A stretch of DNA of 64,000 nucleotides from Alphaproteobacteria bacterium. GTDB taxonomy: Bacteria; Pseudomonadota; Alphaproteobacteria; RF32; CAG-239. Of the stretch, positions 52,103-62,350 are shown one piece after another. The notes beneath the pieces are model-generated. The model was not told the DNA's origin. It saw nothing but the letters and a program-made list of their open reading frames with translations, and did not search any database. The position numbers and the translations under genes are program-made. The stretch covers positions 1 through 64,000 of the forward strand of contig JAFUSU010000005.1 of the NCBI GenBank assembly GCA_017467515.1, written 5' to 3'. Numbering within the stretch: the first letter of the stretch is position 1; every line of letters starts with the position of its first letter.

Positions 52103-55100
52103 TTAAGTATCCAGATAAAACACGACGACTCTAATTTTAGTTTAGGTTTACTTAAGCATTCGTAAATAATATCATACTTTGCTTTAATGCTATCAACATC
52201 TTGATCTTTTTTACTGTAATATATAGACGACGAAACCTTGGCTGCTTTAATTCTTTGTATTTCCTCAAATAATCCTTTAATATCAGATTTATGTTTTATT
52301 TCCGTTATAGACCTTTTACGAGCATCTTCATATAGAGTATCCACTACATTCATCCATTTGTCTTTAGGATAATGCAATTTAAACCACTCTAAAGTTGATT
52401 CATTATATTTAAACATTTTGCGTAAGAATTCAGATTTAGCCCCTCTTCTTCCTAAATGTTCAATTCTATGCTCTGACATACTTCTATCCAAACTTAGTCC
52501 TAATTTAAGTGCCTCATGATAGTGCTTAATTACTTCTGAATCGCTAGCATCGCTTTTTGTTGACAAGGAAATTGGAACTTCAATTAAATCAGGTGTCAAA
52601 AAGTTACGAAAGCCCGCGATATCTTGCAAATCTACGTTATTTTCAAATAATTTACCGTAATCAGGCTCAGCAGAAAAAGTGAAAATAAGTCCTTTCCAAC
52701 AAATATCACTCTTCATTGCAAACGCTGTTACTGTGCCTTTTGTTGAATTCTCTGCATTTGTTATAATGCAATCGAATATATTATCACCAGGAGCAAAATA
52801 GTGTATATAATCACTTGATATTGCAGTCTTTCGATCAAACGTACCTTTTATTGATAATCCGTCAACAATCTTTGTTTTTTTATAATTTAAATAAATTTTA
52901 TTAATTCTATCTGCAAATTTATTCTGTTTCTCTTGCATATAAGCAGTAAAATCTGGAGGAACAAATAAAGCTTCTTTGGCCGCATTTAAAGAAAAATCTT
53001 TCTCATAAAATTGTACTATTTCCCCATCTTTTCTAGCGTTAAATCCTGATAATTTAGCCCAATTAAACATTGCTGAATAAAATAATTCATTTTCATTTTT
53101 ATTATAATAATTAATTAACCTCTCAATTCTATTATTCATTGGCTTAAAAATGTATGCCATTGTGTCAAATAGCTGTTCTCTTTGTATTTCTATCTTAAGT
53201 TTTTTAGTTTTTTCAACAATTTGTGGAATAGAATTATAAATTCCATACTTGAAATCAGAGACTATGGCTGTACAAATTTGACTGCTAAGGTTATCCATTA
53301 TAATTTCAAGACCACTCAATGGTTCACTAAACACATTAATTCCTTCATTCCAGAACTGAAATAACTGTTGTTCAAACGTATCTTGTGCATAAACCACTAC
53401 AGAATTTACATCTGGTCTATTAATGTCTCTTTCTAATCTATCTAATCTTCCTATTCTCTGTTCAATATCATTAGCTTCCCAAGGCAAATCCAAATGAACA
53501 ATATAATCAGCTTTTTGAAAATTACGTCCTTCTCCCCCAGACTTATCGCAAAGCATGATTTTGCAAGTATCCTCATTCTGAAAGCGATATACACTTAATT
53601 CTAGACTGTTCGAGTCCATTTTTTTGTTGAATAACGAAAATTCCTGATTATCATACAAGTTTGATAAAATTTGTTCATATTGACCATACGTATCTTCATT
53701 ATTAGTAAATAAAATAACTTTTTGATCAAATAGTTCTTGATCCACAAAATCCATAACACTTACAATTCTGCTATTGTCATGATTACTAGGATTTTCTAGT
53801 ATTTCTTTTATATTGTTTATTTGCTCATTTTCCTCAGATAACCACTTTTTTGATAAACTTAATAGATCATTATCACTTAATATTTCATGATATTTTTCTT
53901 TTGTTATCTCATTATAGAATGCTTGTGCTGAACTAAAAAAAGAACTTAACAATGGCTTATAAAAATTAATAACCTTTTCAACGGTGTTATCATTATCTGA
54001 ATCTATCAAATCTGATAAAGTTCTATAAATTAAATTTTCATTTAAGTCCATTTCATATGATATTTCTTTATATAGATGTCTTATTGAGTTAATTTTATTA
54101 TCATATTGATTTTTCAACATCCTTCTTCTATTTCTTATTATATCGTGCTCAAGCTGAAAATTATCGCAAACGTATGATACAGCAATTTTAATATCTTGAA
54201 TTCCATAATCTTTGCTACATATGTTAATTTTATCGATAATTTCTTCATATTTACTGTCATTTATCATTTCTGATATTTCACTTAATCCATCTTTAATATT
54301 CTTAAATAAGCTATTGATTTCTTTATCTTTTAATGGATCTTTATTCTCATTTTTCTTGTTTTGAATTTCTTCATTGAAAGCTAATATATCATCCATTACC
54401 CCAATCAGTGATCTTGTTATTTTATTCTGTAATTCCAACAGTTCTTCAAATTTAACTATTTCGATCTCATCATATTTTTTAGGATCTAGAAGCCTCAATA
54501 AATACAAATAATCTTTAGTTTGTTTTTGCAATGGTGTTGCGGATAATAATAAAATATTTTCAGAACATTTGCTTATATTATGTAGTATTTGATATAATCT
54601 TTCATCATTTAAGCATCTATGAACCTCATCAATTATAACAAAATCAAAAGATTGTTTATTTTTCTCTATTTCACTGAATGAGCTAATGATAATATCATTT
54701 TTGTTATAATCTACACCCTCATCAATATTAAATTTCAGAAATAACTCTACTCGCCACTGCTCTTTTAATGTTTCTGGTACGAGTATCAATATTTTTTTAC
54801 TGGAATTTTTTGAAAGATATATTTTTAAAATTGCCGCTGATTCTACTGTTTTTCCCATTCCAACTTCGTCAGCAAGCATATATCTGATATGTTCATTTTG
54901 AAGACATCTCACAATAGTATTCAATTGATGAGGTAACAAAAATATCTTACATCCTGCTAATTCTCGGAAACCAGCTATAGCATTATCTATTATCTTACCT
55001 ACTTTATTTACAACGCTTCTTATTAAATACCATTTAGGATTTTGAAACTCATAATATTTTAACTGATCTTTCGGACTAATCCGGCCATTCAAGAAAGATG

Positions 55101-55473
55101 CTTCTAATTCATCTTCCTTTACTAATAGAATCTTTTTATTGTCATCAAGTTGAATATAATATCTATATAAGGTATCTTTTTCTTTAATACACTTCAGCAC
55201 TTTGGCTGTTTTTTTATTGTAAAGTACTGGGGAGTCCTTAAAAATCTCACAATGTTTGACCATATCTATTGGGTAATGCCCCTCTACAGGTATATCATCG
55301 TAATATTCTCTATGGTGAAAAGGATCTAAGAACTCAACTGTTAATTCATTTCTAAAAGTATCAGTATTTTTAACCCTTCCCATTATAAAATGACGGGCAT
55401 TCCACATTTCATCTGTGTCTGCACTCTTAGCTAATGGACATCTTACATACATATCATTATATACCATTTGCAT
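52099..55473 (-). CDS. SNF2/RapA-like helicase (DrmD/DpdE-like)
   Basis: 1124 residues. Swi2/Snf2 translocase: LADEVGMGKTVESAAIL near 200-216, VIIDEVHRCL (DEVH) near 280, LLSATPLQKQ, then a large helical insertion (about 350-570), and RecA2 with CDKSGGEGRNFQKADYIVHL, DLPWEANDIEQRIGRLDRLE near 670-690. A RapA-like bacterial SNF2. DISARM class 1 has such a protein (DrmD), and Dpd systems have DpdE; the neighbours support both readings. It overlaps the RecQ-like gene by four bases and abuts the NERD-helicase gene by one. Confidence 0.82.
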   Translation of the reverse strand: MQMVYNDMYVRCPLAKSADTDEMWNARHFIMGRVKNTDTFRNELTVEFLDPFHHREYYDDIPVEGHYPIDMVKHCEIFKDSPVLYNKKTAKVLKCIKEKDTLYRYYIQLDDNKKILLVKEDELEASFLNGRISPKDQLKYYEFQNPKWYLIRSVVNKVGKIIDNAIAGFRELAGCKIFLLPHQLNTIVRCLQNEHIRYMLADEVGMGKTVESAAILKIYLSKNSSKKILILVPETLKEQWRVELFLKFNIDEGVDYNKNDIIISSFSEIEKNKQSFDFVIIDEVHRCLNDERLYQILHNISKCSENILLLSATPLQKQTKDYLYLLRLLDPKKYDEIEIVKFEELLELQNKITRSLIGVMDDILAFNEEIQNKKNENKDPLKDKEINSLFKNIKDGLSEISEMINDSKYEEIIDKINICSKDYGIQDIKIAVSYVCDNFQLEHDIIRNRRRMLKNQYDNKINSIRHLYKEISYEMDLNENLIYRTLSDLIDSDNDNTVEKVINFYKPLLSSFFSSAQAFYNEITKEKYHEILSDNDLLSLSKKWLSEENEQINNIKEILENPSNHDNSRIVSVMDFVDQELFDQKVILFTNNEDTYGQYEQILSNLYDNQEFSLFNKKMDSNSLELSVYRFQNEDTCKIMLCDKSGGEGRNFQKADYIVHLDLPWEANDIEQRIGRLDRLERDINRPDVNSVVVYAQDTFEQQLFQFWNEGINVFSEPLSGLEIIMDNLSSQICTAIVSDFKYGIYNSIPQIVEKTKKLKIEIQREQLFDTMAYIFKPMNNRIERLINYYNKNENELFYSAMFNWAKLSGFNARKDGEIVQFYEKDFSLNAAKEALFVPPDFTAYMQEKQNKFADRINKIYLNYKKTKIVDGLSIKGTFDRKTAISSDYIHYFAPGDNIFDCIITNAENSTKGTVTAFAMKSDICWKGLIFTFSAEPDYGKLFENNVDLQDIAGFRNFLTPDLIEVPISLSTKSDASDSEVIKHYHEALKLGLSLDRSMSEHRIEHLGRRGAKSEFLRKMFKYNESTLEWFKLHYPKDKWMNVVDTLYEDARKRSITEIKHKSDIKGLFEEIQRIKAAKVSSSIYYSKKDQDVDSIKAKYDIIYECLSKPKLKLESSCFIWILK

Positions 55474-57068
55474 TACCCTTCATTAATTATCAATTCATGT
55501 AAATAGTATTTTGCTCTCGTATAAGCGATGTAATTTATATTTCTTGATGCCTCCTTACTTCTCACATATATTACCATATCAGCTTCTAAGCCTTTGTAAT
55601 CAAAGGCACTACAAACATAAATTTCTTTATTATTTTCAGGTTTACGATCTGTAATAAATGACCACTGGGCAATTTCATTATCTATATAGAACTTCGCTTG
55701 CTTCATATCCTCAAATAGTATAACAATCGACGCAGTACTTAGATGTTCATCTATAATATATTCTTTAAGTAAATTTTCTAACCTTTGTGTTAAATGTTTT
55801 CTATCTCTAATATTTTCCTTCATTGGATTAGGACCTTCAACAGGATTACGTATAACATCTTGTCCTAATTCCGTGTTATCCATAGCATAACTATATATGT
55901 TGGATGTATTGCGTATATTCTCTCTTAACAAAAAAGGTTTGGAGTCTATCATAAATGCATCGCCGAAACAATCTTTTCTGATTTTTTGAACATCATCATA
56001 AAAAACACCCAATTTTGATTTATTTTCATCCCTAAGTAAACCTCGTATTATAAAGGCTAATTCTTCATTAAAATCCTGAGCTTCATCGACATAAATTGCA
56101 TCATATTTTTCTATATCATCTTTAATGAAATTGGATAAACCTTCGTAAGTCTCATAATTTATAATGGAAGTATTTGTAACAATTTGCATAATCATTGAAT
56201 TTAAATCTTTAACTTCAACATCTACAGGTAACTTATTTCTGACCATTTCAGCTAAATATTTTGATTTACAAATAAAAAGTACTTTTTTTCCGCTAAGCGA
56301 GTCATTTTTCGCCATTTTCATTGCAATCCACGTTTTTCCCGTTCCTGCTCCTCCTCTTATGTAAAACTGATGATAATTTGAAAGGAAGTAAATATAATTA
56401 TCTTGCACCCTGTTAATAACATCCATTTGATTGCTAATATATTTTACTAAATATCCGGCCGCTGCAGAAATTGCAATCCTTTTTCTTATTAATTCGAGCA
56501 AAGCCTTATGTTCACTAGGGCTATACAAATTTGTTCCATAATGATTACCTGCTCTTAATTTGAATATATTATGTATGGCTTTGGTTAGATTAGCCATTTT
56601 TGAAGCGTCAATTGTACATTCATTTTCTCTATTACTGAGCTGAGTTGATAAATTTTCTATATTGAAGAACGGAAAGACAACTCCAGCCGCATATATACCA
56701 TTATATCCAATGTGCGCACTTTTGTAATATAAATCTCTAAAATAATACATACTCTCTTCAGCTTGTTTATAAGGAGAACGTTTTAATTTGCGCGCGCCAT
56801 ATATGCTATCTTCAACAAACCATTCATTATCCTCAATATATATTCTGCTTCCACCTTTAACCTCTAAACATATAAAGCCATAATTCGGATTAGTAATAAT
56901 AAAATCTGCCTCAGAAGATTCTCTATGACCATTAATTTCTTTCGACCATTCTACAGAATAAAACACCATATAGGTATCAGGGAGTTGTTTTCTAAGTTCT
57001 TCATAAACAAACCGTTCCGAATCAGTTGGCATATATTCTGATATATTCTTAGGAAACATTATTGCCAT
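55473..57068 (-). CDS. NERD nuclease fused to SF1 (UvrD-like) helicase
   Basis: 531 residues from ATG 57068 (GGGAG seven bases before; it directly follows the drmB stop). The N-terminus is a nuclease-related domain: ESSEADFIIT...GFICLEVKGG gives the PD-(D/E)xK triad (Asp55, Glu69, Lys71). The helicase part has IRGGAGTGKTW near 243 and DEAQD near 328, with UvrD-type motif VI (YIAYTRAKYYLHEL) at the end. A single polypeptide with a predicted DNA-cleaving and a translocase activity is a strong effector candidate. Confidence 0.85.
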   Translation of the reverse strand: MAIMFPKNISEYMPTDSERFVYEELRKQLPDTYMVFYSVEWSKEINGHRESSEADFIITNPNYGFICLEVKGGSRIYIEDNEWFVEDSIYGARKLKRSPYKQAEESMYYFRDLYYKSAHIGYNGIYAAGVVFPFFNIENLSTQLSNRENECTIDASKMANLTKAIHNIFKLRAGNHYGTNLYSPSEHKALLELIRKRIAISAAAGYLVKYISNQMDVINRVQDNYIYFLSNYHQFYIRGGAGTGKTWIAMKMAKNDSLSGKKVLFICKSKYLAEMVRNKLPVDVEVKDLNSMIMQIVTNTSIINYETYEGLSNFIKDDIEKYDAIYVDEAQDFNEELAFIIRGLLRDENKSKLGVFYDDVQKIRKDCFGDAFMIDSKPFLLRENIRNTSNIYSYAMDNTELGQDVIRNPVEGPNPMKENIRDRKHLTQRLENLLKEYIIDEHLSTASIVILFEDMKQAKFYIDNEIAQWSFITDRKPENNKEIYVCSAFDYKGLEADMVIYVRSKEASRNINYIAYTRAKYYLHELIINEG

Positions 57069-57069
57069 C

Positions 57070-58956
57070 TTACATCTCCCAGAAACCAATTATTTTAGAT
57101 CCATTTAGGCTATATAAATACTTTCTACCTAAATTTAAGTTAAAATATTTGCAAGATGTATCAGCTAAAACAAGACATCCCTGACATGAAGAATCATCTC
57201 TTTCAGTACAAATAGGATCAAATACACAATCTCTATTATCTTGAAAGACTCTGTTTAAGTACCTAAAATAAAGCGATTCAAACATTCCTGATAAAGACCC
57301 TAATACTTGTCCTTGGCTAGATTGGGCATAAACGAATATACTGCATGTTTCTACAAATATAAGTTCTGTTAATGAATTAACTGATATACCACTCATATCA
57401 CCAGCCGTTTTCATTAATGAATGAGCCATAGAATGCAACAGAATAAACACATATTTAGTAATTCTATCATCATCATCTATTTGAGAAAATGGGCTAATCT
57501 TTTCACTATGAACATTATTCGCAAACCATTTTTTTACTGATATTTCGTCTTCTAGGTCAGGGAGTTGTTCTTCCTGTATAACACCATTAATCAATAACCA
57601 TTTTATTATCTTACTCCGATCAATATCGAATAATAGACCTTCTGTTTCCAGTTTGGTTCCAAATACTAAATTATTTTTTCCATTTCTGTCTTTATCAAAC
57701 GCTACTAGTTTCAATTTTGGAGAAATACTTGGATCTGTGGATTTTCTTGTGTATCCATATGAGCAACTAACTATAACAACATCACAAGAGGCCTGCACTT
57801 CTTTAATTCCAAGTCTATCACTAATTTTATTGATTTCTGATCTATCTTCAATAAAACCCATCGACTCCTGTTGAGATACCGCTTCATCTAAGGAAATAAC
57901 ATTTTCTGCATTTTTTATTGTATCATATTGTATCAAATTAAATGCAAAATTACTTATCCAATCGCTATACTCTCCTGGATCTGCTTTCTTTTTTCTAAAA
58001 AACAAATCGTCACATGCGGCAATATATTGCTCTACATCAACTTCATCTTTTAACATGCTATCTAAAAGGGAATTCACCGTAATATCAAAAGTATCTTTAC
58101 TTATCACCCCTAGTAAGAGCAGTTTCTGAGCTTGTTCTTTAGCTTTTTCTTTCATAATATCTTTCTTTGTTGATGCGCTGAATGCATCTTTTGTGTTAGA
58201 AAGAATCTTATTAAAATTGTCTTGTGATATTTTTTCGAACCACTTAGCTACTATTACCTTCCGTGCATTTGCACCGTATTCGTAAAATTCTCCCATTTCT
58301 TTCTTTATTAAATTTATTACATTCGCAGTAAATGCCTTGTAGTTACTTCCAGATGTTGCACTATCTCTACTGATTTTTTTACCACAAGAGACACATTTCA
58401 TTCCAAATTCATGAAAGTGCTCATTTTTTCCTATATAATAATATACACCATATTGTTTTCTCGTTGGATAAAAATAGTACGTATCAACACCTTTATAATT
58501 TGGTAATGTCACAGGAGCTGCATAACCACACTCACATGCATAAACTAGTTGCAGTTGTTTTAATTTGTATTCTCCACAATAAGGACATTTATAGTTTGTT
58601 TCAACATCAATGAGTGATTTAAACTGCTTCATTTTATGACATTTTGGGCAATAATACAATAGAGGAGAAAGAGATACTCTGATATCTGGTATATTATCTA
58701 AGCAAGCCGATTCAACTACAGAAAAAGAAGTAGTGTTTTCAGATAGGTTAAAGTCACTGATATTACCGCCATGTAAGCCAAATAAACGTATTTGGCGTTT
58801 TATTTCATTCTCAATAAAATTAGAGTAGATGCCTTCCATCTTCTGATAATTCCAGTTTTTCACGATTCCTGTAACACCATTTCCTCGTTTATCATTTATA
58901 GATACCCAGCACCCTGGCAAATATTTGTAAACAGCTTGGCTTTTACTTCTTTGCAT
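57070..58956 (-). CDS. drmB: DrmB, DUF1998-domain DISARM protein
   Basis: 628 residues. It starts with the DrmB-type QAVYKYLPGCWVSI. It contains several zinc-binding cysteine pairs (CPKCHKMKQF, CPYCGEY, CECGY, CVSCGKK in 90-210) and the C-terminal DUF1998 core: HSMAHSLMKTAGDMSGI, IFVETCSIFVYAQSSQGQVLG-like strand, and CDP.CTERDDSSCQGCLVLADTSC cluster near 580-605. In DISARM DrmB works with DrmA in binding DNA and restricting phage. One base separates it from drmA, as is usual for the pair. Confidence 0.85.
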   Translation of the reverse strand: MQRSKSQAVYKYLPGCWVSINDKRGNGVTGIVKNWNYQKMEGIYSNFIENEIKRQIRLFGLHGGNISDFNLSENTTSFSVVESACLDNIPDIRVSLSPLLYYCPKCHKMKQFKSLIDVETNYKCPYCGEYKLKQLQLVYACECGYAAPVTLPNYKGVDTYYFYPTRKQYGVYYYIGKNEHFHEFGMKCVSCGKKISRDSATSGSNYKAFTANVINLIKKEMGEFYEYGANARKVIVAKWFEKISQDNFNKILSNTKDAFSASTKKDIMKEKAKEQAQKLLLLGVISKDTFDITVNSLLDSMLKDEVDVEQYIAACDDLFFRKKKADPGEYSDWISNFAFNLIQYDTIKNAENVISLDEAVSQQESMGFIEDRSEINKISDRLGIKEVQASCDVVIVSCSYGYTRKSTDPSISPKLKLVAFDKDRNGKNNLVFGTKLETEGLLFDIDRSKIIKWLLINGVIQEEQLPDLEDEISVKKWFANNVHSEKISPFSQIDDDDRITKYVFILLHSMAHSLMKTAGDMSGISVNSLTELIFVETCSIFVYAQSSQGQVLGSLSGMFESLYFRYLNRVFQDNRDCVFDPICTERDDSSCQGCLVLADTSCKYFNLNLGRKYLYSLNGSKIIGFWEM

Positions 58957-58957
58957 G

Positions 58958-61900
58958 TTAATTCTCCATCAAAGATACTTCGATATTTTCTTCCGTATCT
59001 CTCAAACTAGTCATTGGTCTAAATTTTTTAGAATACTCAGATTTTATAGCATCTGTAATATATACGTCAGCATCATATATTTTATTCCTAATTGCAGAAA
59101 CAATGTTGAAAACCTCTCTTTCTATAATTTTTTTGTAATTAGCTGATAATTTTTCATGTTCAGTACATCCATAAATTTCTATTACTTTTTGCGTTATATC
59201 TGCTATATCAATAGATCCATCAACCAAATATTTCTTAAAAACATTAACTTTATATAATGAATTTATTCCAAGAACCCTTGTATAATACTGTATGATAAGC
59301 CCACAAAGTATACCAGGAAGCGTGTTATATATAGCATTTTTTGCCCATCTATTAATTGGCACACTTTCTACTAAATCATCTTTATTTTCATGAAATAATT
59401 TAAAGTTTTTTAAATATGCTCTATCTCTTACTCTAAGTAGTCTAATGATATCAATAACTAACCCTGTATATTTTCTACCACTTCTTGAGTAAGCTTGTAT
59501 ATACTCAGCATTGGTGTTAGGCATACCATAGAAGAACATATTATTAAATGAATCCTCATCTACTCCATGTGAAATCGTACTGGTCGCCAAAATCGCATTT
59601 ACGCTATCCGGTTTTGTCTTATTAGTTTGGATGTCAAATAAGTTTTTCCTAACTTCTTGAAAATTCGTATCACTTGTCATTTGAGTTGTAACAAATTTTT
59701 CCATACCCAAATCACTAAGTCTGTCATTAGCTTGATTTTCAAATGCGTTGTCCAAGTTTATAACATCATCTTTCCGGTTGTTATAAATTAAGCAAATCCA
59801 ATAATCATAAATCATATTTTCAAGATCATCAAGATTCCCTGAAAACCCTTTTTCCTTTAGTTTTTGAAAATGATTAAAAGGATCATTTTTAATCTGTGAT
59901 ACAATAAATCTCATATTGTATACAGCTTCCCACATTCCTTTGGATATAGATCGTCCGTAAGGCGCAAATCCCATTATAATCCTTGTTATATCTGTCTTAT
60001 CTATATAAGAGTAGAAATTTTCCTCTGTTTTACATGAAGGGTATTCACAAGGGAATCTCCTACCTCGCATATGATATAAGTGACTTAAGTGATCTTCATA
60101 CATAGAAATCGTTGCTGTTGCGCCGATATATCGAATTTGTTTTTGTTGATTTAATGGCACAAGATTTTGAGCATAGTATTTTATAAAAGATTCGTAATGA
60201 GCATCAAATGTCCCTAAACTTTCTCTTACTAAGTGTAATTCATCTTGAATAAAAAGTGTAGGTATAGGATCAACAATATTGTCTATAGTCGACAGAGGTT
60301 CTTCACAATTATATTTTGCTAGACAATTATCTTTCCATGAATATCCATGCTTTTTACATTTATATCTTACCTGTCCCAATAGCTGCTTAAAATCTTCACT
60401 AAAGCCTAAAGCTGCCATTTTATCGACCGTACTAACTATTAAGGTTGGGAGATACCTATATATTTCATTATCAATAATATACAGTGGTAAGGTGTCTACA
60501 TTACAATCTTCGTTGGTACATATATGCTTTAGACGCCAATCTTCTTGGTCAAAATAAACACTAATTGATTTTTTTCCACAAACAGGGCACTTATCTATGA
60601 ACCTATATCCTTCATTCAAAGTTTCAGTCGTTCCATGTACTATAGCATAACTTCCATTATTATACCTATCATTCTCTTGTATTTTATTTGGCGTATTTGA
60701 CGATCCTATCAAAAATCCGAGTGAAAATTCCGTTGTATTTTTTAGCTCATTATCTTCCATACGGATAATATTTGCCTTCATTATAACAGATAATACACGA
60801 TCAAGTTGTTGCACAGCTAATAATCTCAACGGATATTTTAATATTCCTGTCACCCCAATGTTTTTTCCACGTAATCTATCGAAAAACATTGTAAAAACAG
60901 AAATTCCTAAAAAAGCTTCCGTTTTTCCACCTCCAGTAGGAAAATACAGTAAGTTCGCTGTTTCTACTTTTGTTGCGTCTTTTATAGACTGATCGTCTTT
61001 GTATTCACTAGCAATTATTTCACATATTAATGAAACAATAAACACTATTTGGAATAGTCTCCATCCTATATAATTCTTACTATCACCAGGCACCTTAGTG
61101 CTAAAAGATTTATTCATTAATATGAAAGCTTTTTTCACAATATCTTTATATTTAATTTGTTCTATTCCAAAATAAAACCGATCGATCTCATTTTCGTAAT
61201 TTTCCAAATCTCTTTGAAATTTATCTTTTGCAATTTCACTTAAACGATTTTTAACACTATCAAACTCCTTTTTTCTGTTGTCTAAATCATGCTTTAGTTG
61301 ATTATATATACACTGTAGGTTATCTACAGGATTATCAATAAGTTTTTGGAATGTTATATAGCTATTGTAATTATCATTTGTTTTTGTTCGATATTGGTAG
61401 TAGAGAGGGATATTCAATGTGGATATAGTATTATTATTTTGATTATACTCACTTGAGGTATTATCGCCGATGGCATAGCATTTTTCTCTGTTTTTGTAGC
61501 TATCAGAAAAGTAATCTAATTTTATTTCATTAAATACAGTATTTGCATTACCTATTATATCTAACCCGGCGTTATAAATCTGTGGCAAAAAACCGGCATT
61601 TCTGCTATTTGGTTTTTCTGACTTATTAACCATTTGTACAAAGATATTACATTTATCTTCCAAAAACTTCGTAGACACTAATATATCCAACTTCCAACTA
61701 GGGTGAACGAGTTCTTCTCTACAAGTACATACTAGTTTAAAAAGTTCTGGATGTTTTAATTCCTCGTATGTAAATGGTTCTATATTAACTACCCTTATTT
61801 CTTTATATATTTTTTGGATAGCACTACTTAACTCTCTGGATATATCTTCCTCTAAATGTATACTTTCTGGATCTTGTTGAGATATGTTTATTTTAATGCC

Positions 61901-62350
61901 ATCCGCAAAAATATCCTCTAATCTTATCTTTTTGTATACCAAAGGTAATGTGAGTTGTTTATCCGGATAAATTTCTCTCAATTGTTCTATGTTAGTATAT
62001 TTTTTGTTATCTTTAGAAGATTCACTGCGTAAAAAATACTCTACAACCTCTTCATAATTTGGTAATACTGAATAAAACAATATTCCCTTTGGAACTATTG
62101 ATATTTCTAGATTATCAGTTTTATCTATTGTGAATCTTAGTCCTATTGATGGAACACTTTCGTACTTGGTATCCTCATTTTCTTTATAAAAGCCAGAAAA
62201 ACTTTTTTCCACTCTATTTTCTGCTAACAATCCTGTCATAATTTGGTCTTTAGGGTCATCACCAACAATACGATCAGGTAAATCGTTTCCGGAAATTCTA
62301 TCAATATATTTTTGAGCGATGTAATTTGCTAATATATTGTAATCATTCAT
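58958..62350 (-). CDS. drmA: DrmA, DISARM helicase-domain protein
   Basis: 1130 residues. A SF2-type helicase with N-terminal helical region, Walker A NLLYFPTGGGKTEAFLG near 467, motif II IQDELHLVRESLG (DELH) near 702, TATIS motif III, and helicase C block LATSTISHGVDEDSFNNMFF and PNTNAEYIQAYSRSGRKY near 940-960, which is the DrmA/DUF-type variant of motif VI. Two CxxC pairs (CPVCGKK...C) lie between the RecA lobes. With drmB just downstream it is the DISARM core. No drmC (PLD nuclease) or drmM methyltransferase is in view. Confidence 0.85.
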   Translation of the reverse strand: MNDYNILANYIAQKYIDRISGNDLPDRIVGDDPKDQIMTGLLAENRVEKSFSGFYKENEDTKYESVPSIGLRFTIDKTDNLEISIVPKGILFYSVLPNYEEVVEYFLRSESSKDNKKYTNIEQLREIYPDKQLTLPLVYKKIRLEDIFADGIKINISQQDPESIHLEEDISRELSSAIQKIYKEIRVVNIEPFTYEELKHPELFKLVCTCREELVHPSWKLDILVSTKFLEDKCNIFVQMVNKSEKPNSRNAGFLPQIYNAGLDIIGNANTVFNEIKLDYFSDSYKNREKCYAIGDNTSSEYNQNNNTISTLNIPLYYQYRTKTNDNYNSYITFQKLIDNPVDNLQCIYNQLKHDLDNRKKEFDSVKNRLSEIAKDKFQRDLENYENEIDRFYFGIEQIKYKDIVKKAFILMNKSFSTKVPGDSKNYIGWRLFQIVFIVSLICEIIASEYKDDQSIKDATKVETANLLYFPTGGGKTEAFLGISVFTMFFDRLRGKNIGVTGILKYPLRLLAVQQLDRVLSVIMKANIIRMEDNELKNTTEFSLGFLIGSSNTPNKIQENDRYNNGSYAIVHGTTETLNEGYRFIDKCPVCGKKSISVYFDQEDWRLKHICTNEDCNVDTLPLYIIDNEIYRYLPTLIVSTVDKMAALGFSEDFKQLLGQVRYKCKKHGYSWKDNCLAKYNCEEPLSTIDNIVDPIPTLFIQDELHLVRESLGTFDAHYESFIKYYAQNLVPLNQQKQIRYIGATATISMYEDHLSHLYHMRGRRFPCEYPSCKTEENFYSYIDKTDITRIIMGFAPYGRSISKGMWEAVYNMRFIVSQIKNDPFNHFQKLKEKGFSGNLDDLENMIYDYWICLIYNNRKDDVINLDNAFENQANDRLSDLGMEKFVTTQMTSDTNFQEVRKNLFDIQTNKTKPDSVNAILATSTISHGVDEDSFNNMFFYGMPNTNAEYIQAYSRSGRKYTGLVIDIIRLLRVRDRAYLKNFKLFHENKDDLVESVPINRWAKNAIYNTLPGILCGLIIQYYTRVLGINSLYKVNVFKKYLVDGSIDIADITQKVIEIYGCTEHEKLSANYKKIIEREVFNIVSAIRNKIYDADVYITDAIKSEYSKKFRPMTSLRDTEENIEVSLMEN

